Under the pieces are notes generated by a model. The model was not told the DNA's origin. It ran no database searches and saw nothing but the letters and a program-made list of their open reading frames with translations. The position numbers and the translations under genes are program-made. 64,000 bases of DNA. Origin: DATMER01 sp963844885 (GTDB lineage Bacteria; Acidobacteriota; Thermoanaerobaculia; Multivoradales; UBA5704). Location of the stretch: assembly GCA_963844885.1 (NCBI GenBank), contig CAWJQA010000016.1, forward strand, positions 494,355-558,354, given 5' to 3'. Shown here in pieces: positions 36,932 to 47,224 of this stretch. Each line of letters begins with the position of its first letter. Positions within the stretch are counted from its first letter, which is position 1.

Positions 36932-38134
36932 ATGACCGCCACCCCCCTCCGCTGGTCGAGCCGGCTCCCGTGGGAGCACCCGGCGAACCGCCTGACCCGG
37001 GCGCGGGAGGAGCGGACCGCCCGCGGCCTGCCGACGATCGACCTCACGGAGACGAACCCGACCCGGGTCGGGATCGCCTATCCCGAGGAGGAGCTGGCCG
37101 AGCTGCTTCGGCGCGGCGCGGGTGTGCTCTACGAGCCGCACCCGCTGGGCCTGCCGGAGGCGCGGGAGGCTCTCGCCGCCGCTCTGTCCACAGACGAAGA
37201 CACAGTTTCATCGGACGACCTCGTATTGACGGCGTCGACTAGCGAATCCTACTCCTTTCTGTTCAAGATTTTCGGCGATGCCGGCACAGGCGACGAAGTG
37301 CTGACGACGGCGCCGTCCTACCCTCTGCTCGACAGTCTGGCGGCTTTGGACGGATTGGCGCTCTCGCACGTCCATCTCTCACCCGGCCGGGGCTTCGCGC
37401 TGGAGACGGAGCGGGTGGAGCTGGCGCTGACGCCGCGCACGCGCCTGCTCGTCCTGGTCCATCCGGGGAATCCGACCGGCGCGTTTCTGTCGCCCGCGGA
37501 GCTGGCTGCCATGACGGAGCTGTGCGCCTCCCGCGGGCTGCCGCTGGTTTCGGATGAAGTGTTCGCCGGGTATCCGCTGGGAAAAGGCCACCATGCCGGA
37601 CCGGCAGCGGCGACCGCCGGCGAGGCGCTCGTCTTTTCGCTCGGCGGATTGTCCAAGAGCGCCGGGCTGCCGTCGTGGAAGCTGGGTTGGATCCGGGTGG
37701 GCGGCCCGGCGGCGCTGCGGCGGCGCGCGGTCGCGGCTCTGGAGCTGGTGGCGGACAGCTATCTGTCGGTGGCGTCGCCGGTCCAGCGGGCGCTCTCCGG
37801 AGCACTGGAGCTGGCGCCGCGCATCCGGTCGGCGATTCTCGACCGGCTCCTCGGCAACCTTTCCGAGTTGCGCCATGCGGTGGCGGGCGCCTCGGGGATC
37901 GAGCTGCTGGAGTCGCAGGGCGGCTGGTCGGCCGTGCTCCGCGTCTGCCTTCCGCGGACGGACGAAGAGTTGGCGCTGGAGCTGCTGGAGCGGGCCGGCG
38001 TGCTCGTCCATCCCGGCTACTTCTTCGACTTCGCCACGGACGACTTTCTCGTCGTCTCCCTCCTGCCCGCGCCGGAACGGTTCACGGAGGGGGTCCGCCG
38101 CCTCGCCGGAATCAAGCCTGAAACACTTCGGTGA
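36932..38134 (+). CDS. Class I/II aminotransferase
   Basis: PLP-dependent fold-type I enzyme of 400 residues. Recognisable blocks: IDLTETNPTRVG, the PLP-phosphate loop STSESYSF, VHPGNPTGAFLS with the carboxylate-binding Asn, SDEVFAGYPL with the cofactor Asp, and the PLP lysine in LGGLSKSAGLPSWKLGW. The preferred amino acid cannot be read. It is divergent from the TPR-CHAT gene with a 93-bp gap, and its 3' end overlaps the convergent channel gene by 23 bp. Confidence 0.9.
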   Translation: MTATPLRWSSRLPWEHPANRLTRAREERTARGLPTIDLTETNPTRVGIAYPEEELAELLRRGAGVLYEPHPLGLPEAREALAAALSTDEDTVSSDDLVLTASTSESYSFLFKIFGDAGTGDEVLTTAPSYPLLDSLAALDGLALSHVHLSPGRGFALETERVELALTPRTRLLVLVHPGNPTGAFLSPAELAAMTELCASRGLPLVSDEVFAGYPLGKGHHAGPAAATAGEALVFSLGGLSKSAGLPSWKLGWIRVGGPAALRRRAVAALELVADSYLSVASPVQRALSGALELAPRIRSAILDRLLGNLSELRHAVAGASGIELLESQGGWSAVLRVCLPRTDEELALELLERAGVLVHPGYFFDFATDDFLVVSLLPAPERFTEGVRRLAGIKPETLR

Positions 38135-39743
38135 AGCGGCGGACGGCGGCGTGGCTGCCGCAGACGTAGACCGTGTCGTCGGCCCGGAAGAGGAAGTCCG
38201 GGCCGAGCTCCACCAGCACCTCCTCCCCCCTCTCCACCGCCACGACCGAGCAGCCGGTGCGCTGGCGGACGTCGAGCTCGGCGGGGTGCTTGCCGGCGAG
38301 GCCTTCGGCGGTGACCTTGAGCACCTTGAGCTGCGGATCGATCAGGAAGGCCTCCTCCCCGAGCAGCTTCCTGGCGAGCATCTGGCCCGAGACCTGGCTG
38401 ATCGACAGGGCGAAGTAGGCGCCGGCACGGTGGATGCGCTCGACGTTGTCGGCGCGGTTGACGCGGGCGATCACCGGCACGTCCGGCGCCAGATCCTTGA
38501 GGATCACGGTCGCGAACAGCGTCGCGCTGTCGGTGTCCAGTGCGAGGATCACGGCCTGGGCCTCCTTGACGCCGGCCTCCTCCAGAACCCGCATGTCCAG
38601 GACGTCGCCGACCACGTCCACCTTCGGTCCGGGTTGGCGGTCGATCAGCTTCACGTTCTCGCCCACGGCTTCGAGCAGCTCGGCGACCTTGCGGCCGACC
38701 TCGCCACCACCGCCGACCACGAAGTGGCCGGCGCGGCGTAGCGCGACGTTGCCGGCGGCCAGCTCGGACAGCCGCTCGATGCTCTCGTGGCTGCCGACGA
38801 CGACGAGCGTGCCGCCGGGCTCGATTCGGGTGGCGGCGCCGGTGAGAACCTCCAGCTCGCCGCCGATCCACTGGCCGATGACCGTGGCGCCGGTGCGGGT
38901 GCCGACCGCCGCCGCATCCAGGGTGCGGCCGGCGAGGGGGCTGTCGCGGCCGACGCGCAGCTCGGCGACCTCCAGGTTCCGCCCGAGCTGCTGGATGCCC
39001 GCCACCCACGGGCTGATGCGCTGCGAGGCCCGCGCCGCCAGCGCCGCGCCCAGGATGTGGCGCGGCGTGAAGGTCGCCGTGGCGCCGGCGAGCATCATCG
39101 GCTTGCGGTGGTAGGGCTCTTCGACCAGCGCCAGGATCGGCCCGGTGTAGCCGCGCTGGCGGGCGGTGAGGATGAGCGAGGCGTTCTCGTCGTCGGTGCC
39201 GTTGGCGATGACAGCCCGGGCGCGGTCGAGCCGCGCGGCGCGGAGCGCGCCGTCCCCGAGCGCCCGCGTCACCACCGGCTGGCCTTCCTCGTACAGGCGG
39301 CGGGCCAGCGTCTCGTCCGGCTCGAGGACCAGGACCGGCACCTCGGCCGTGGCCAGCTCGGTGAGGAGGGTCTCGACGGCCGGGCCGTAGCGGTAGATCA
39401 CGGCGTGGCCCTCCAGGCCGGCCGGGGCCTCCTGCGGCAGGCGGGTCTCGAAGCGCTCCTCCAGGAACGGGATGAGGTAGACAGGAAAGATCAGGATGAC
39501 CAGGAAGACGCCGACGAACTGGACCGCCATCACGAAGAGGACCATCACCGGATGGTTCCAGCGGCTGTCGGCGCCGTAGCCGGTGGTGGTGATGGTCTCG
39601 GCGGCCCACTCGACGCTCTGCCAGAAGCCCCGCGGCGAGCCCTCCAGCCAGGCCATGCCCGCCATGTAGAGCAGGGCGGCCACGAGGACCAGGACGGGGA
39701 GGAAGCCGATCAGCAGGAGGAGCCGGCGCCGGGATCGCCGCAT
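38112..39743 (-). CDS. Two-TM potassium channel with paired RCK (TrkA) domains
   Basis: 543 residues. Membrane part: TM1 (LLLLIGFLPVLVLVAALLYMAGM), pore helix, selectivity filter TITTTGYGAD and TM2 (VMVLFVMAVQFVGVFLVILIFPVYL). Then two TrkA_N/TrkA_C units: the first from about residue 110 (HAVIYRYG), the second from about 335 (HFVVGGGGEVGRKVAELLEA, a good Rossmann Gly motif). This layout is the K+ channel or K+ uptake regulator type gated by nucleotides. It follows the zincin gene by 16 bp, on the same strand. Filter GYG is intact. Confidence 0.9.
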   Translation of the reverse strand: MRRSRRRLLLLIGFLPVLVLVAALLYMAGMAWLEGSPRGFWQSVEWAAETITTTGYGADSRWNHPVMVLFVMAVQFVGVFLVILIFPVYLIPFLEERFETRLPQEAPAGLEGHAVIYRYGPAVETLLTELATAEVPVLVLEPDETLARRLYEEGQPVVTRALGDGALRAARLDRARAVIANGTDDENASLILTARQRGYTGPILALVEEPYHRKPMMLAGATATFTPRHILGAALAARASQRISPWVAGIQQLGRNLEVAELRVGRDSPLAGRTLDAAAVGTRTGATVIGQWIGGELEVLTGAATRIEPGGTLVVVGSHESIERLSELAAGNVALRRAGHFVVGGGGEVGRKVAELLEAVGENVKLIDRQPGPKVDVVGDVLDMRVLEEAGVKEAQAVILALDTDSATLFATVILKDLAPDVPVIARVNRADNVERIHRAGAYFALSISQVSGQMLARKLLGEEAFLIDPQLKVLKVTAEGLAGKHPAELDVRQRTGCSVVAVERGEEVLVELGPDFLFRADDTVYVCGSHAAVRRFTEVFQA

Positions 39744-39759
39744 CGTTTCGAGGTTGCCG

Positions 39760-40122
39760 TCAGTACGGCATGTCCTCCTCCTCCATGCCGAAGTGGTGGC
39801 CCAGCTCGTGGACCAGGGTGTCCCGGACCTCGCGGATCACCTGGCGACGGTTGTCGCAGGCGCGGAGAATGGGGCCGCGGTAGAGGATGACCCGGTCGGG
39901 CATGGCGCCCATGTAGTAGCTGTCGCGCTCGGACAGGGGCACGCCCAGATACAGGCCGAAAAGCTCGTCGTCGGGCTCCATCCCCATGGCCTCCAGATCC
40001 TCGGGGTCGGGCTCCTCCTCGACCAGGACGGCCACGTTGTCGAGCAGCTCGGCAAACTCCTCGGGAAGGCCGTCCAGAGCCTGCTCGACGAGCGCCTCGA
40101 ACTCCTCGGGGGGGACACGCAT
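39760..40122 (-). CDS. Minimal zincin metallopeptidase family protein
   Basis: 120 residues matching the small zincin-like family (Zincin_1). The Asp/Glu-rich N-terminal half (VLVEEEPDPEDLEAMG) is followed by ILYRGPILRACDN, then the zinc motif VHELGHHFGMEEEDM at the C-terminus. Length and motif place are normal for the family. The physiological substrate of this family is not known. First gene of a two-gene unit with the K+ channel. Confidence 0.9.
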   Translation of the reverse strand: MRVPPEEFEALVEQALDGLPEEFAELLDNVAVLVEEEPDPEDLEAMGMEPDDELFGLYLGVPLSERDSYYMGAMPDRVILYRGPILRACDNRRQVIREVRDTLVHELGHHFGMEEEDMPY

Positions 40123-40244
40123 GGCGCCATTCTAATAGACTCGGGACGGTAAAGGCCCCCTAGGTCCCCAAGGACACGGGGGAGCTTTCTTTATGTCCTT
40201 TAGGGCTCTTGGGTGAGTTATGCCTTCCTCGGGCACGGGATCAA

Positions 40245-40661
40245 ATGGTCCGCCTCGACAAGTGGCTCCAGGTCGCCCGCATGTACAAGACCCGTACGCA
40301 GGCCACGCACGCCTGCGACCTGGGGCGGGTCCGCGTCAACGGCCAGCCGGTCAAGCCGCACCGCCAGCTCGTCCCCGGCGACCGCGTCGAGCTTCTCCAG
40401 GGCGACTGGGAGCGGGTGCTGATCGTCAAGGAGCTGCGCGACCGGCCCGTGCCCAAGGCCGAGGCGGCGGGGCTGTACGAGGACCAGAGCCCTCCCCGGC
40501 CCTCGGCCGACCCGCTGAAGCGGCTCATGAACCGTCCACCCGCCCCGCGCGACGCCGGCGCCGGACGGCCGACCAAGAAAGAGCGCCGCGAGCTCGACCG
40601 CTGGCTCGAAGGCGGGGCCCCCGAGCCGGACCCGGACGGATGGGACGGCGAGCCGGACTGA
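40245..40661 (+). CDS. S4-domain RNA-binding protein (Hsp15/HslR-like)
   Basis: 138 residues starting MVRLDKWLQVARMYKTRTQA, the standard start of the S4 RNA-binding fold, with GRVRVNGQPVKPHRQLVPGD completing the domain by residue 45. The C-terminal half is basic and Pro-rich with KKERRELDRWL. Hsp15-like proteins bind stalled 50S subunits carrying peptidyl-tRNA; that role is by family only. The internal ATG is chosen over the upstream TTG because the family begins here. Confidence 0.88.
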   Translation: MVRLDKWLQVARMYKTRTQATHACDLGRVRVNGQPVKPHRQLVPGDRVELLQGDWERVLIVKELRDRPVPKAEAAGLYEDQSPPRPSADPLKRLMNRPPAPRDAGAGRPTKKERRELDRWLEGGAPEPDPDGWDGEPD

Positions 40662-40674
40662 CCCGCATTCGGGT

Positions 40675-41667
40675 ATGATGTTGGACCCAGTGGCTGAAGA
40701 ACACACGTTAACGCGGAACGACCCGCGACACCCGATCCGCGTCGTCTCGCGGCGCACCGGGCTCAAGCCGGATTTGATTCGGGCCTGGGAGCGCCGCTAC
40801 GGCGCGGTCGCCCCGGGACGCTCCGCGACGCGGCGGCGCTTCTACTCCGACGCCGAGATCGAGCGGCTGAGCCTGCTCAGCCGGGTGGTGCGGGCCGGCC
40901 ACACCATCAGCCAGGTGGCCCAGCTCCCGGACACCGAGCTCGAGGATCTGATCGCGCGCGACGCGTCGTCCCAGGTGCCCGCCGCCGAGCCCACCGACCG
41001 CACCGGAGCCTTGCTGGCCTCGTGCCTGGCGTCCGTACAGCGGCTCGACGCTTGCGATCTCGAAGCAAGCCTGCAGCGCGCGTCGCTGGAGCTGAGCGCC
41101 CCCGAGCTGCTGGAGAACCTGCTGGCCCCCCTCCTCGAAGCGCTCGGCGAGCATTGGCGGCAGGGCACTCTGCGGCCCTATCACGAGCACATGGCGTCCG
41201 CGGTGATCCGCTCGTTCCTGAGCGTCCACCATGGCGATGCGTCCCCTCTCGCGCCGGTGTTCCTCGCCGCCACACCGGTCCGGCAGCGGCACGAGCTCGG
41301 CGCCCTGCTGGCTGCCAACACCGCCGCCGCCGCCGGCTGGCGCGTCCTCTATCTCGGGCCCGACCTGCCGCCCGAGGAGATCGCCGCCGCCGCCATTCAT
41401 CAGGGCGCGCGGGTGGTGGCGCTGAGCCTCGTCTATCCGCCGGACGACGCCCTCCTCCGCGACGAGCTCCGGCGGCTGCGCCGGCTGCTCGGCCATCACA
41501 CCGAGGTGATCATCGGAGGCCGGGCTTCCTCCGCCTACGCCGACACCCTCCGGGAGATCGGCGCCGTCCGCCTCGACAGCCTCGACGAGTTGCGCCGGCA
41601 GCTCGAATCGGTCCGGATGGAGCCGTCCCGGACCTCAGTCTCCCAGGAATTCTCCGATCGGCCGTAG
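40675..41667 (+). CDS. MerR-family regulator with B12-binding domain (CarH/LitR-like)
   Basis: 330 residues. MerR helix-turn-helix at residues 20-90 (VVSRRTGLKPDLIRAWERRYG; RRRFYSDAEIERL), then a B12-binding helical cap and a Rossmann B12-binding domain. The cap carries W-x9-EH (HWRQGTLRPYHEHMAS), the signature of adenosylcobalamin photoreceptors of the CarH/LitR type. The cobalt-ligand motif E-x-H-x-x-G appears as QRHELG, His and Gly kept. It is 13 bp after the S4 gene. A GTG start at 40690 just after a TATGAT box is an alternative. Its 3' end overlaps the convergent permease by 33 bp. No carotenoid or photolyase genes are nearby. Confidence 0.85.
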   Translation: MMLDPVAEEHTLTRNDPRHPIRVVSRRTGLKPDLIRAWERRYGAVAPGRSATRRRFYSDAEIERLSLLSRVVRAGHTISQVAQLPDTELEDLIARDASSQVPAAEPTDRTGALLASCLASVQRLDACDLEASLQRASLELSAPELLENLLAPLLEALGEHWRQGTLRPYHEHMASAVIRSFLSVHHGDASPLAPVFLAATPVRQRHELGALLAANTAAAAGWRVLYLGPDLPPEEIAAAAIHQGARVVALSLVYPPDDALLRDELRRLRRLLGHHTEVIIGGRASSAYADTLREIGAVRLDSLDELRRQLESVRMEPSRTSVSQEFSDRP

Positions 41668-42768
41668 CGGCTCGCTGTGGTCGCAGAAGATCTTGAACAC
41701 GACCATGATCGGCACCGCGAGGATCGCGCCGGTGATCCCCCACAGCCAGCCCCAGAAGGTCAGGGCGAGGAAGATCACCACCGGGTTCAGCGTCAGCCGC
41801 CGGCCCAGGACCATCGGCGTGACCAGATAGCTCTCCAGCGCGTGCAGGCCCACGAACGCCAGCGGCACCAGGAGCGCCCGCGTCGTGTCCTGGAAGGTGA
41901 GGAAGCCCACCATGGCCAGCACCGTGATCATGAGGATGGGGCCGAGGTAGGGGATGAAGTTCGACACCATCGCCAGCACGCCCCAGAGGAGCGGGTTCGG
42001 CACGCCGAGCAGCGTCATCAGCCCCCAGACGGCCGCGCCCAGCCCGAGGTTGATGACCGTGATCGTCAGCAGGTAGGCGGAGATGTCCGTCTCGATCCGG
42101 CGCGCGATGTCCACCGCCCGCTTCTTGTCGGCGACGCTGGGCAGCACCCCGACCAGCTTGCGCAGGAAGAGGTCGCCCGAGGCGAGCAGGAAGAAGAGCA
42201 GGATGAACATCACCACGCCGCCGGCCACGACGTCGGTGGCCTGGCTGAACATGCGCTCGCCGAGGCTCTCGGTGCGCACCTCGACGGTCGGAGGCTGCCG
42301 GCTGCCGCCGACCTGGGTGATCTTCTCCACCTGCTCGGTGGCCTTGCTCACGGTCTGCACGGGCTTCTTGAGGTCCCGCAGCTTGTCTTCCAGGCGGCGC
42401 ATGGTCTTGGGCGCCTTCTGCGCCCAGTCGTAGGCCGGGCCCGCGAGCTGATAGACCCCCAGCGCCAACGCACCCAGCAGCCCGAAGACGACCAGGAACG
42501 CCCCCAGCGCCTCGGGGATGCGCAGCCGCCGGAACGCGCGGACGACCGGGTTGAACAGGAAGTTGAACAGCAGCGCCAGCACGATCGGCAGGAAGAAGTC
42601 GCGGCCGAAGTACAGCGTGTAGAACGCCGCCAGGAGGAACAGGCCGTTCAGCGCGAAGGAACGGACGCCGAACGGACGCTCAAGGAGGTCGCGGAGCCGC
42701 TTGAGGTCGGGCCGGGTACGGCCGATGTCTTCCGGGTTTTCCGGATCCTGGCGAATCGCTTCGATCAT
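41635..42768 (-). CDS. AI-2E family (PerM) permease
   Basis: 377 residues with about seven or eight membrane segments, beginning ALNGLFLLAAFYTLYFGRDFFLPIVLALL. The central polar insert carries a Lys/Gln-rich helix (LEDKLRDLKKPVQTVSKATEQVEKI). Conserved C-terminal block IPYLGPILMITVLAMVGF and LTLNPVVIFLALTFWGWLWGITGAILAVPIM, typical of the family (split here into two parts at TFWGW). The family includes AI-2 exporters and Na+/H+ antiporters; the substrate is not known. It is convergent with the MerR-type gene and follows Pol IV by 43 bp on the same strand. Confidence 0.9.
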   Translation of the reverse strand: MIEAIRQDPENPEDIGRTRPDLKRLRDLLERPFGVRSFALNGLFLLAAFYTLYFGRDFFLPIVLALLFNFLFNPVVRAFRRLRIPEALGAFLVVFGLLGALALGVYQLAGPAYDWAQKAPKTMRRLEDKLRDLKKPVQTVSKATEQVEKITQVGGSRQPPTVEVRTESLGERMFSQATDVVAGGVVMFILLFFLLASGDLFLRKLVGVLPSVADKKRAVDIARRIETDISAYLLTITVINLGLGAAVWGLMTLLGVPNPLLWGVLAMVSNFIPYLGPILMITVLAMVGFLTFQDTTRALLVPLAFVGLHALESYLVTPMVLGRRLTLNPVVIFLALTFWGWLWGITGAILAVPIMVVFKIFCDHSEPLRPIGEFLGD

Positions 42769-42811
42769 GAAGGCATTATTACCTCAAGACTACCCGCAAG
42801 CGGTGTGCCAG

Positions 42812-43907
42812 TCAGGGGAAGAGCGGGAGCTGCACGAGCCGGCTGTGGACCAGGTTCGACGCCGTCACGCCGAGCAGGCGGACGGGCCGGGCGCCGGCCT
42901 CGGTCTTGCCCAGAAGGTCGCGGGCGCAGACCGCGATGGCCCCGGCATCGTGGACCGGCAGGCCGAAGGTGCGGGAGCGCGTCAGGGTGGTGAAGTCCGC
43001 ATAGCGCACCTTCAAGCGTGATGGTGCAGGCGGCGAGGCCGCGGCGGAAGAGGCCGTCGGCCACCTCCCGCGCCATGCGCTCGAGCTCCGCGTCCATGGC
43101 GGCCAGGTCGCGCAGATCCACGGTGTAGGTGTTTTCGGTGCCCAGGCTCTTGCGCTCGGTGTGGGTCTCGACCGGCCGGTCGTCGATGCCGTGGGCGAAC
43201 TCGTGGAGGAGCCGGCCGTGCTTGCCGAAGCGCTCGGCCAGCACCTCCGGGTCGAACGCGCGCAGGTCGGCGACCGTCTGGATGCCGAGCTCGCCCAGCG
43301 ACTTCTCGGTGGCGGGGCCCACACCATGGAGCCGGCGCACGGGCAGCGGGTCGAGGAAGGCCTGGACGCGGGCCGGCGGCACCACGGTCAGGCCATCCGG
43401 CTTGTGGAAGTCCGAGGCGATCTTGGCGATCAGCTTGTTCGGACCGACGCCGACGCTCACGGTGAGCCCGCGCTCCTCCCGCACCCGGCGGCGGATCGCC
43501 TTGGCCACGGCCGTGGCGGTGCCGGCCTCGCCCAGGTTGTGGCTGACGTCGAGGTAGGCCTCGTCGATCGACACCGCCTGGACCAGGGGGGTGATCTCGC
43601 GGTAGATGGCGAAGATCGCCTCCGACTCGCGGTGGTAGCGCCGGAAATCGGGCGGCAGGAAGACGGCGTCCGGACAGAGGCGGCGGGCGCGCGCGGAGGG
43701 CATCGCGGAATGGACGCCGAACTTGCGCACCTCGTAGCTCGCCGCCGCCACCACCCCGCGCTCCTCGGGCCGGCCGCCGATCACCACCGGCTTGCCGCGC
43801 AGGGAGGGGTCGTCCCGCATATGCACGGCGGCATAGAAGCAGTCCATGTCGCAGTGCAGGATCTTCCGAGGGGTGTCGGGCTCCACCGGCTCTGCCTCGT
43901 TGCGCAC
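42812..43907 (-). CDS. dinB: DNA polymerase IV, with a single-base frameshift
   Basis: Y-family translesion polymerase. GTG start at 43907; ILHCDMDCFYAAVHMRDD and VSIDEAYLDVSHNLG hold the three catalytic acidic residues. Thumb helix-hairpin-helix VRRLHGVGPATEKSLGELG, then the little-finger domain. An extra T in GCTTGAAG near 43014 throws the frame; removing it joins ACTITL to KVRYADFTTLTRSRTFG and runs to the expected C-terminus LVQLPLFP, a beta-clamp-binding type tail, ending at 42812. Without correction the frame ends at 42765 in a nonsense tail. Intact enzyme most likely, with a sequence error. Confidence 0.88.
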
Positions 43908-44053
43908 GGCACTAGCTTAGCCCGGAGAGCTTCCGCCGCCATCCTCGGGCGTCCTCCGGCATGCCTCGGGTTGGAGCCGGGCGCAGGTGAGCATACAATT
44001 CCAACGGAGTCACCGTTTTATTTAGAGAGCCGTAATCCTCCACGATCCCGGGA

Positions 44054-47000
44054 ATGATCCGCCCCCTCTTCGCCGCGTCAACCTCGCCGGGCGCGGTGCG
44101 CCGTTCCCTGGAGTGGCTCGTCCTCGGCCGGCCTGCTGCTGCCGCTCGGACTCATTCAGGCAGGGACTCAAGCCGGAACCCCTCCGGCACCGGACCGGCC
44201 CTGGCCGCCCGCCGCCGCGAAGAGCCCGATCCGGCCGGGAGAGGCCCACTCCTGGTCGGTCGACATGGCCGCCGGAGACTTCCTGGACGTCGTGGTCGAG
44301 CAGGACGGCATCGACGTCGTGGTCGAGCTTTTCGACGGCCGGCAGACCAAAATCCTGGAGGCGGACAGCCCGAACGTGTGGTGGTGGCAGGAGGAGGCCG
44401 CCTGGGTGGCGGAGCAGCCCGGCCGTTATCGCCTCGTGGTACACCCTTGGAACGATCACGCGGCACCGGGAAGCTACGCGATCCGGGTCGACGGACCGCG
44501 ACCGGTCCAGCCGGCGGACGCTCCGCGGGTGGAAGCGACGCGGGAGATGCGGGAGGCCGCCGCCGAGTTCAACAAGAAGGGCCGGGAGCAGGCACGCCTC
44601 GATCATCTCGAAAAGGCACTCGGGCTCTGGCACGGGCTGGGCGAGCGCCGGCGCGAGGCCGAGGTTCTCCATCAGATGGGGGTGACCGCCGCCGCGATCG
44701 GACGGATGGAGGAGGCCTCCGCGTGCTTCCACCGCGCCCTCGGCCTCTGGGATCAGCTCGGGTTGCCGGATCATCGGACCTGGACCCTGTACGAAGCCGG
44801 TTTCTACGAAAGGGAGCCGCACCTCGCGGTCCAGTCCATGGAGGCCGCCCGGGAGCTCGCTGTCGACCTGCACGATCCCCATATGGAGATGCTCGCGGCC
44901 TACCGGCTGGGCTACTCGTACGACGACCTCGGCGAGAAGCAGGACGCGCTCCGTTTCTACGAGAAGGCCCTGGACCTCGCCCGCCGCCAGAAAGAGGCGG
45001 GGATCGAGGCCAACACGCTCAACGGCCTCGGCCTCGTCTACGCCTCCCTCGGCCAGACCGACAAGGCGATCGGCCTTTACGAGCAGGCCCTGAAGATCAG
45101 CCGGCAGAGGCAGGACACCGACAAGGAGATGGCGGCACTCAACAACCTGGCCCTGATCTACGAGAAGCTCGACCCCGCCCATGCCCGCGAGCTCTACGAG
45201 AAGACGCTGGCGCTGGGCCGGGAGACGTCCAACCAGGAGGCGCAGGCGGCGGCCCTGTGCAACCTGGCGTGGCTCGAGCTGCGCACCGACAATCGGCGAT
45301 ATCGGCGATACCGGCGATAACGGCAAGGCGCTGGAGCTCGCCGGCCAGGCGCTGGCGCTGGGAGTGAAGCGCTTCGAGATCCCGAGCCTGCAGGCCAAGG
45401 GCGTGGCCTTGCGCAAGCTCCAGGATCTGGAAGGCTCGCACCGGGAGCTGGAGGCCGCCCTCGGCCTGAGCCGCCAGCGCCAGGACCGCATCCGCGAATC
45501 GCTGGTGATCCCCGATCTGGCCCGCACCGTCCGCCTGCAGGGCGACCTGGAGGGCGCCCTGAGCCTCCTCGAGTCGGGCATCGGCATCGTCGAATCGCTC
45601 CGGACGAAGGTGGCGGAAGAGGATCTGCGGGCGACGTTCCTCGGCTCCCGGCAGGATCTCTACAATCTCTATACGGACACCCTGATGGCCCTGCAGCGGG
45701 CCAGGCCGGGGATGGGATACGACGCCGAGGCGCTCCGGGCGAGCGAGCAGGCGCGGGCGCGCAGCCTGCTCGACATCCTCGCCGAAGCCGGAGCCGACGT
45801 CCGCGAAGGGGCCGACCCGGTCCTCCTCGAACAGGAGCGCCGGCTGCGCGTCGACCTCGAGGCTCTGGAGAAGCGCCGGCTGGAGCTGAGCGAAGCGGGC
45901 TCCGGCCTCCGGGAGGCCGACGACCGTCTGGCCGCGCTCCTCGAGGAGTACCGCAAAGTCGAGGCGAACCTGCGGGTGAGCAGCCCGCGCTACGCCGCCC
46001 TGACGCAGCCCGAGCCGCTGAGCGTGCCGGGCATCCGGAGCGGCGTCCTGGACGGCCGCGCCCTGCTGCTGGAATACGCTCTCGGCGAGGAGAGGAGCTT
46101 CCTCTGGGTGGTCGCTCCGGACAGCCTCCAGAGCTTCGAGCTGCCGCCGCGTGCCGTCATCGAGGACGCGGCCCGGCGCTACTACACCGCGCTCAAGGCC
46201 CATCCCGAAACCCCGGAGGGGCAGGCCGCCCGCGCCGGCCTGCGGCAGGCCGCCGACGAGCTCAGCACTCTGCTTCTCCAGCCCGCGGCCGGGCTGCTCT
46301 CCGGCCAGCCCCTGCTGGTGGTGAGCGACGGCGCGCTCCAATACATTCCGTTCGCTCCCCTGCCCACCCCGTCGTCCCTGGGCCGGCCCGAGCGCATCCC
46401 CCTGATCGCGGAGCACGAGATCGTGAGCCTCCCTTCGGCTTCCGCCCTTGCGGTGCTGCGCCACGAGCTGTCCGGCCGCGCCGCCCCGCCCAAGACGCTG
46501 GCCGTGCTCGCCGATCCCGTCTTCCAGAAATCGGATGCGCGGCTCGCCGGCCAGCTCCACCACCGGAAAACGGCTCTGCCGGCCGCGCGGCCTCCCCGCC
46601 GCGGCGCGGAGGAGCGGCCGTGCCGGCGAGGTCGACCCCGGGAAGCTGCCGCGCCTCCGGTTCTCCCAGAAGGAGGCGGAGGAGATCGCGCGCCTGGTGC
46701 CCGAAAACAAGCGGTTCACGGCTCTCGGATTCGACGCCTCCCGCGCCGTGGCCACGGGCGGCGAGCTCGCCCGCTACCGCATGGTCCACTTCGCCACCCA
46801 CGGGCTCATCGACAGCCGCCGGCCCGAGCTGTCGAGCCTGGTACTCTCGCTGGTCGACGAGAAGGGGCGACCCCAGAACGGCTTCCTGCGGCTGCACGAC
46901 ATCTACAATCTGGAGCTGAAAGCGGACCTCGTCGTCCTCTCGGCCTGCCAGACCGCCCTCGGCCAGGAGATCCGCGGCGAAGGGCTGGTAGGGCTGACCC

Positions 47001-47224
47001 GGGGCTTCATGTATGCCGGCGCCGCCCGCGTCATGTCGAGCCTGTGGAGCGTCGACGACCGCGCCACCTCCGAGCTGATGAAACGGTTCTACAAGCACAT
47101 GATCTCCGGCGGCCTGAGTCCCGCCGAGGCCCTGCGCCGGGCGCAGGTCGAGATGTCGCGCGAGCCGCGCTGGAGCGCGCCCTACTACTGGGCCGGCTTC
47201 TCGCTCCAGGGAGAGTGGCGGTGA
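44054..47224 (+). CDS. Second TPR-CHAT protein, three frame breaks
   Basis: About 1,055 codons from ATG 44054 (MIRPLFAAS, signal-like LLLPLGLIQAG). After a short beta domain (DFLDVVVEQDGIDVVVELFDG) come TPR repeats (ALRFYEKALDLARRQ; AIGLYEQALKISRQR) and a C-terminal CHAT domain with His in VHFATHGLIDS (near 46790) and Cys in VVLSACQTALGQ (near 46945). Breaks: extra C in GGCCGG near 44129, extra A in GACAATCGG near 45296 at a 9-bp microrepeat, and one near 46590. All motifs survive, so error or very recent damage. The stop overlaps the start of a sigma factor gene (GTGA), tying the protease to that regulator. Confidence 0.82.
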
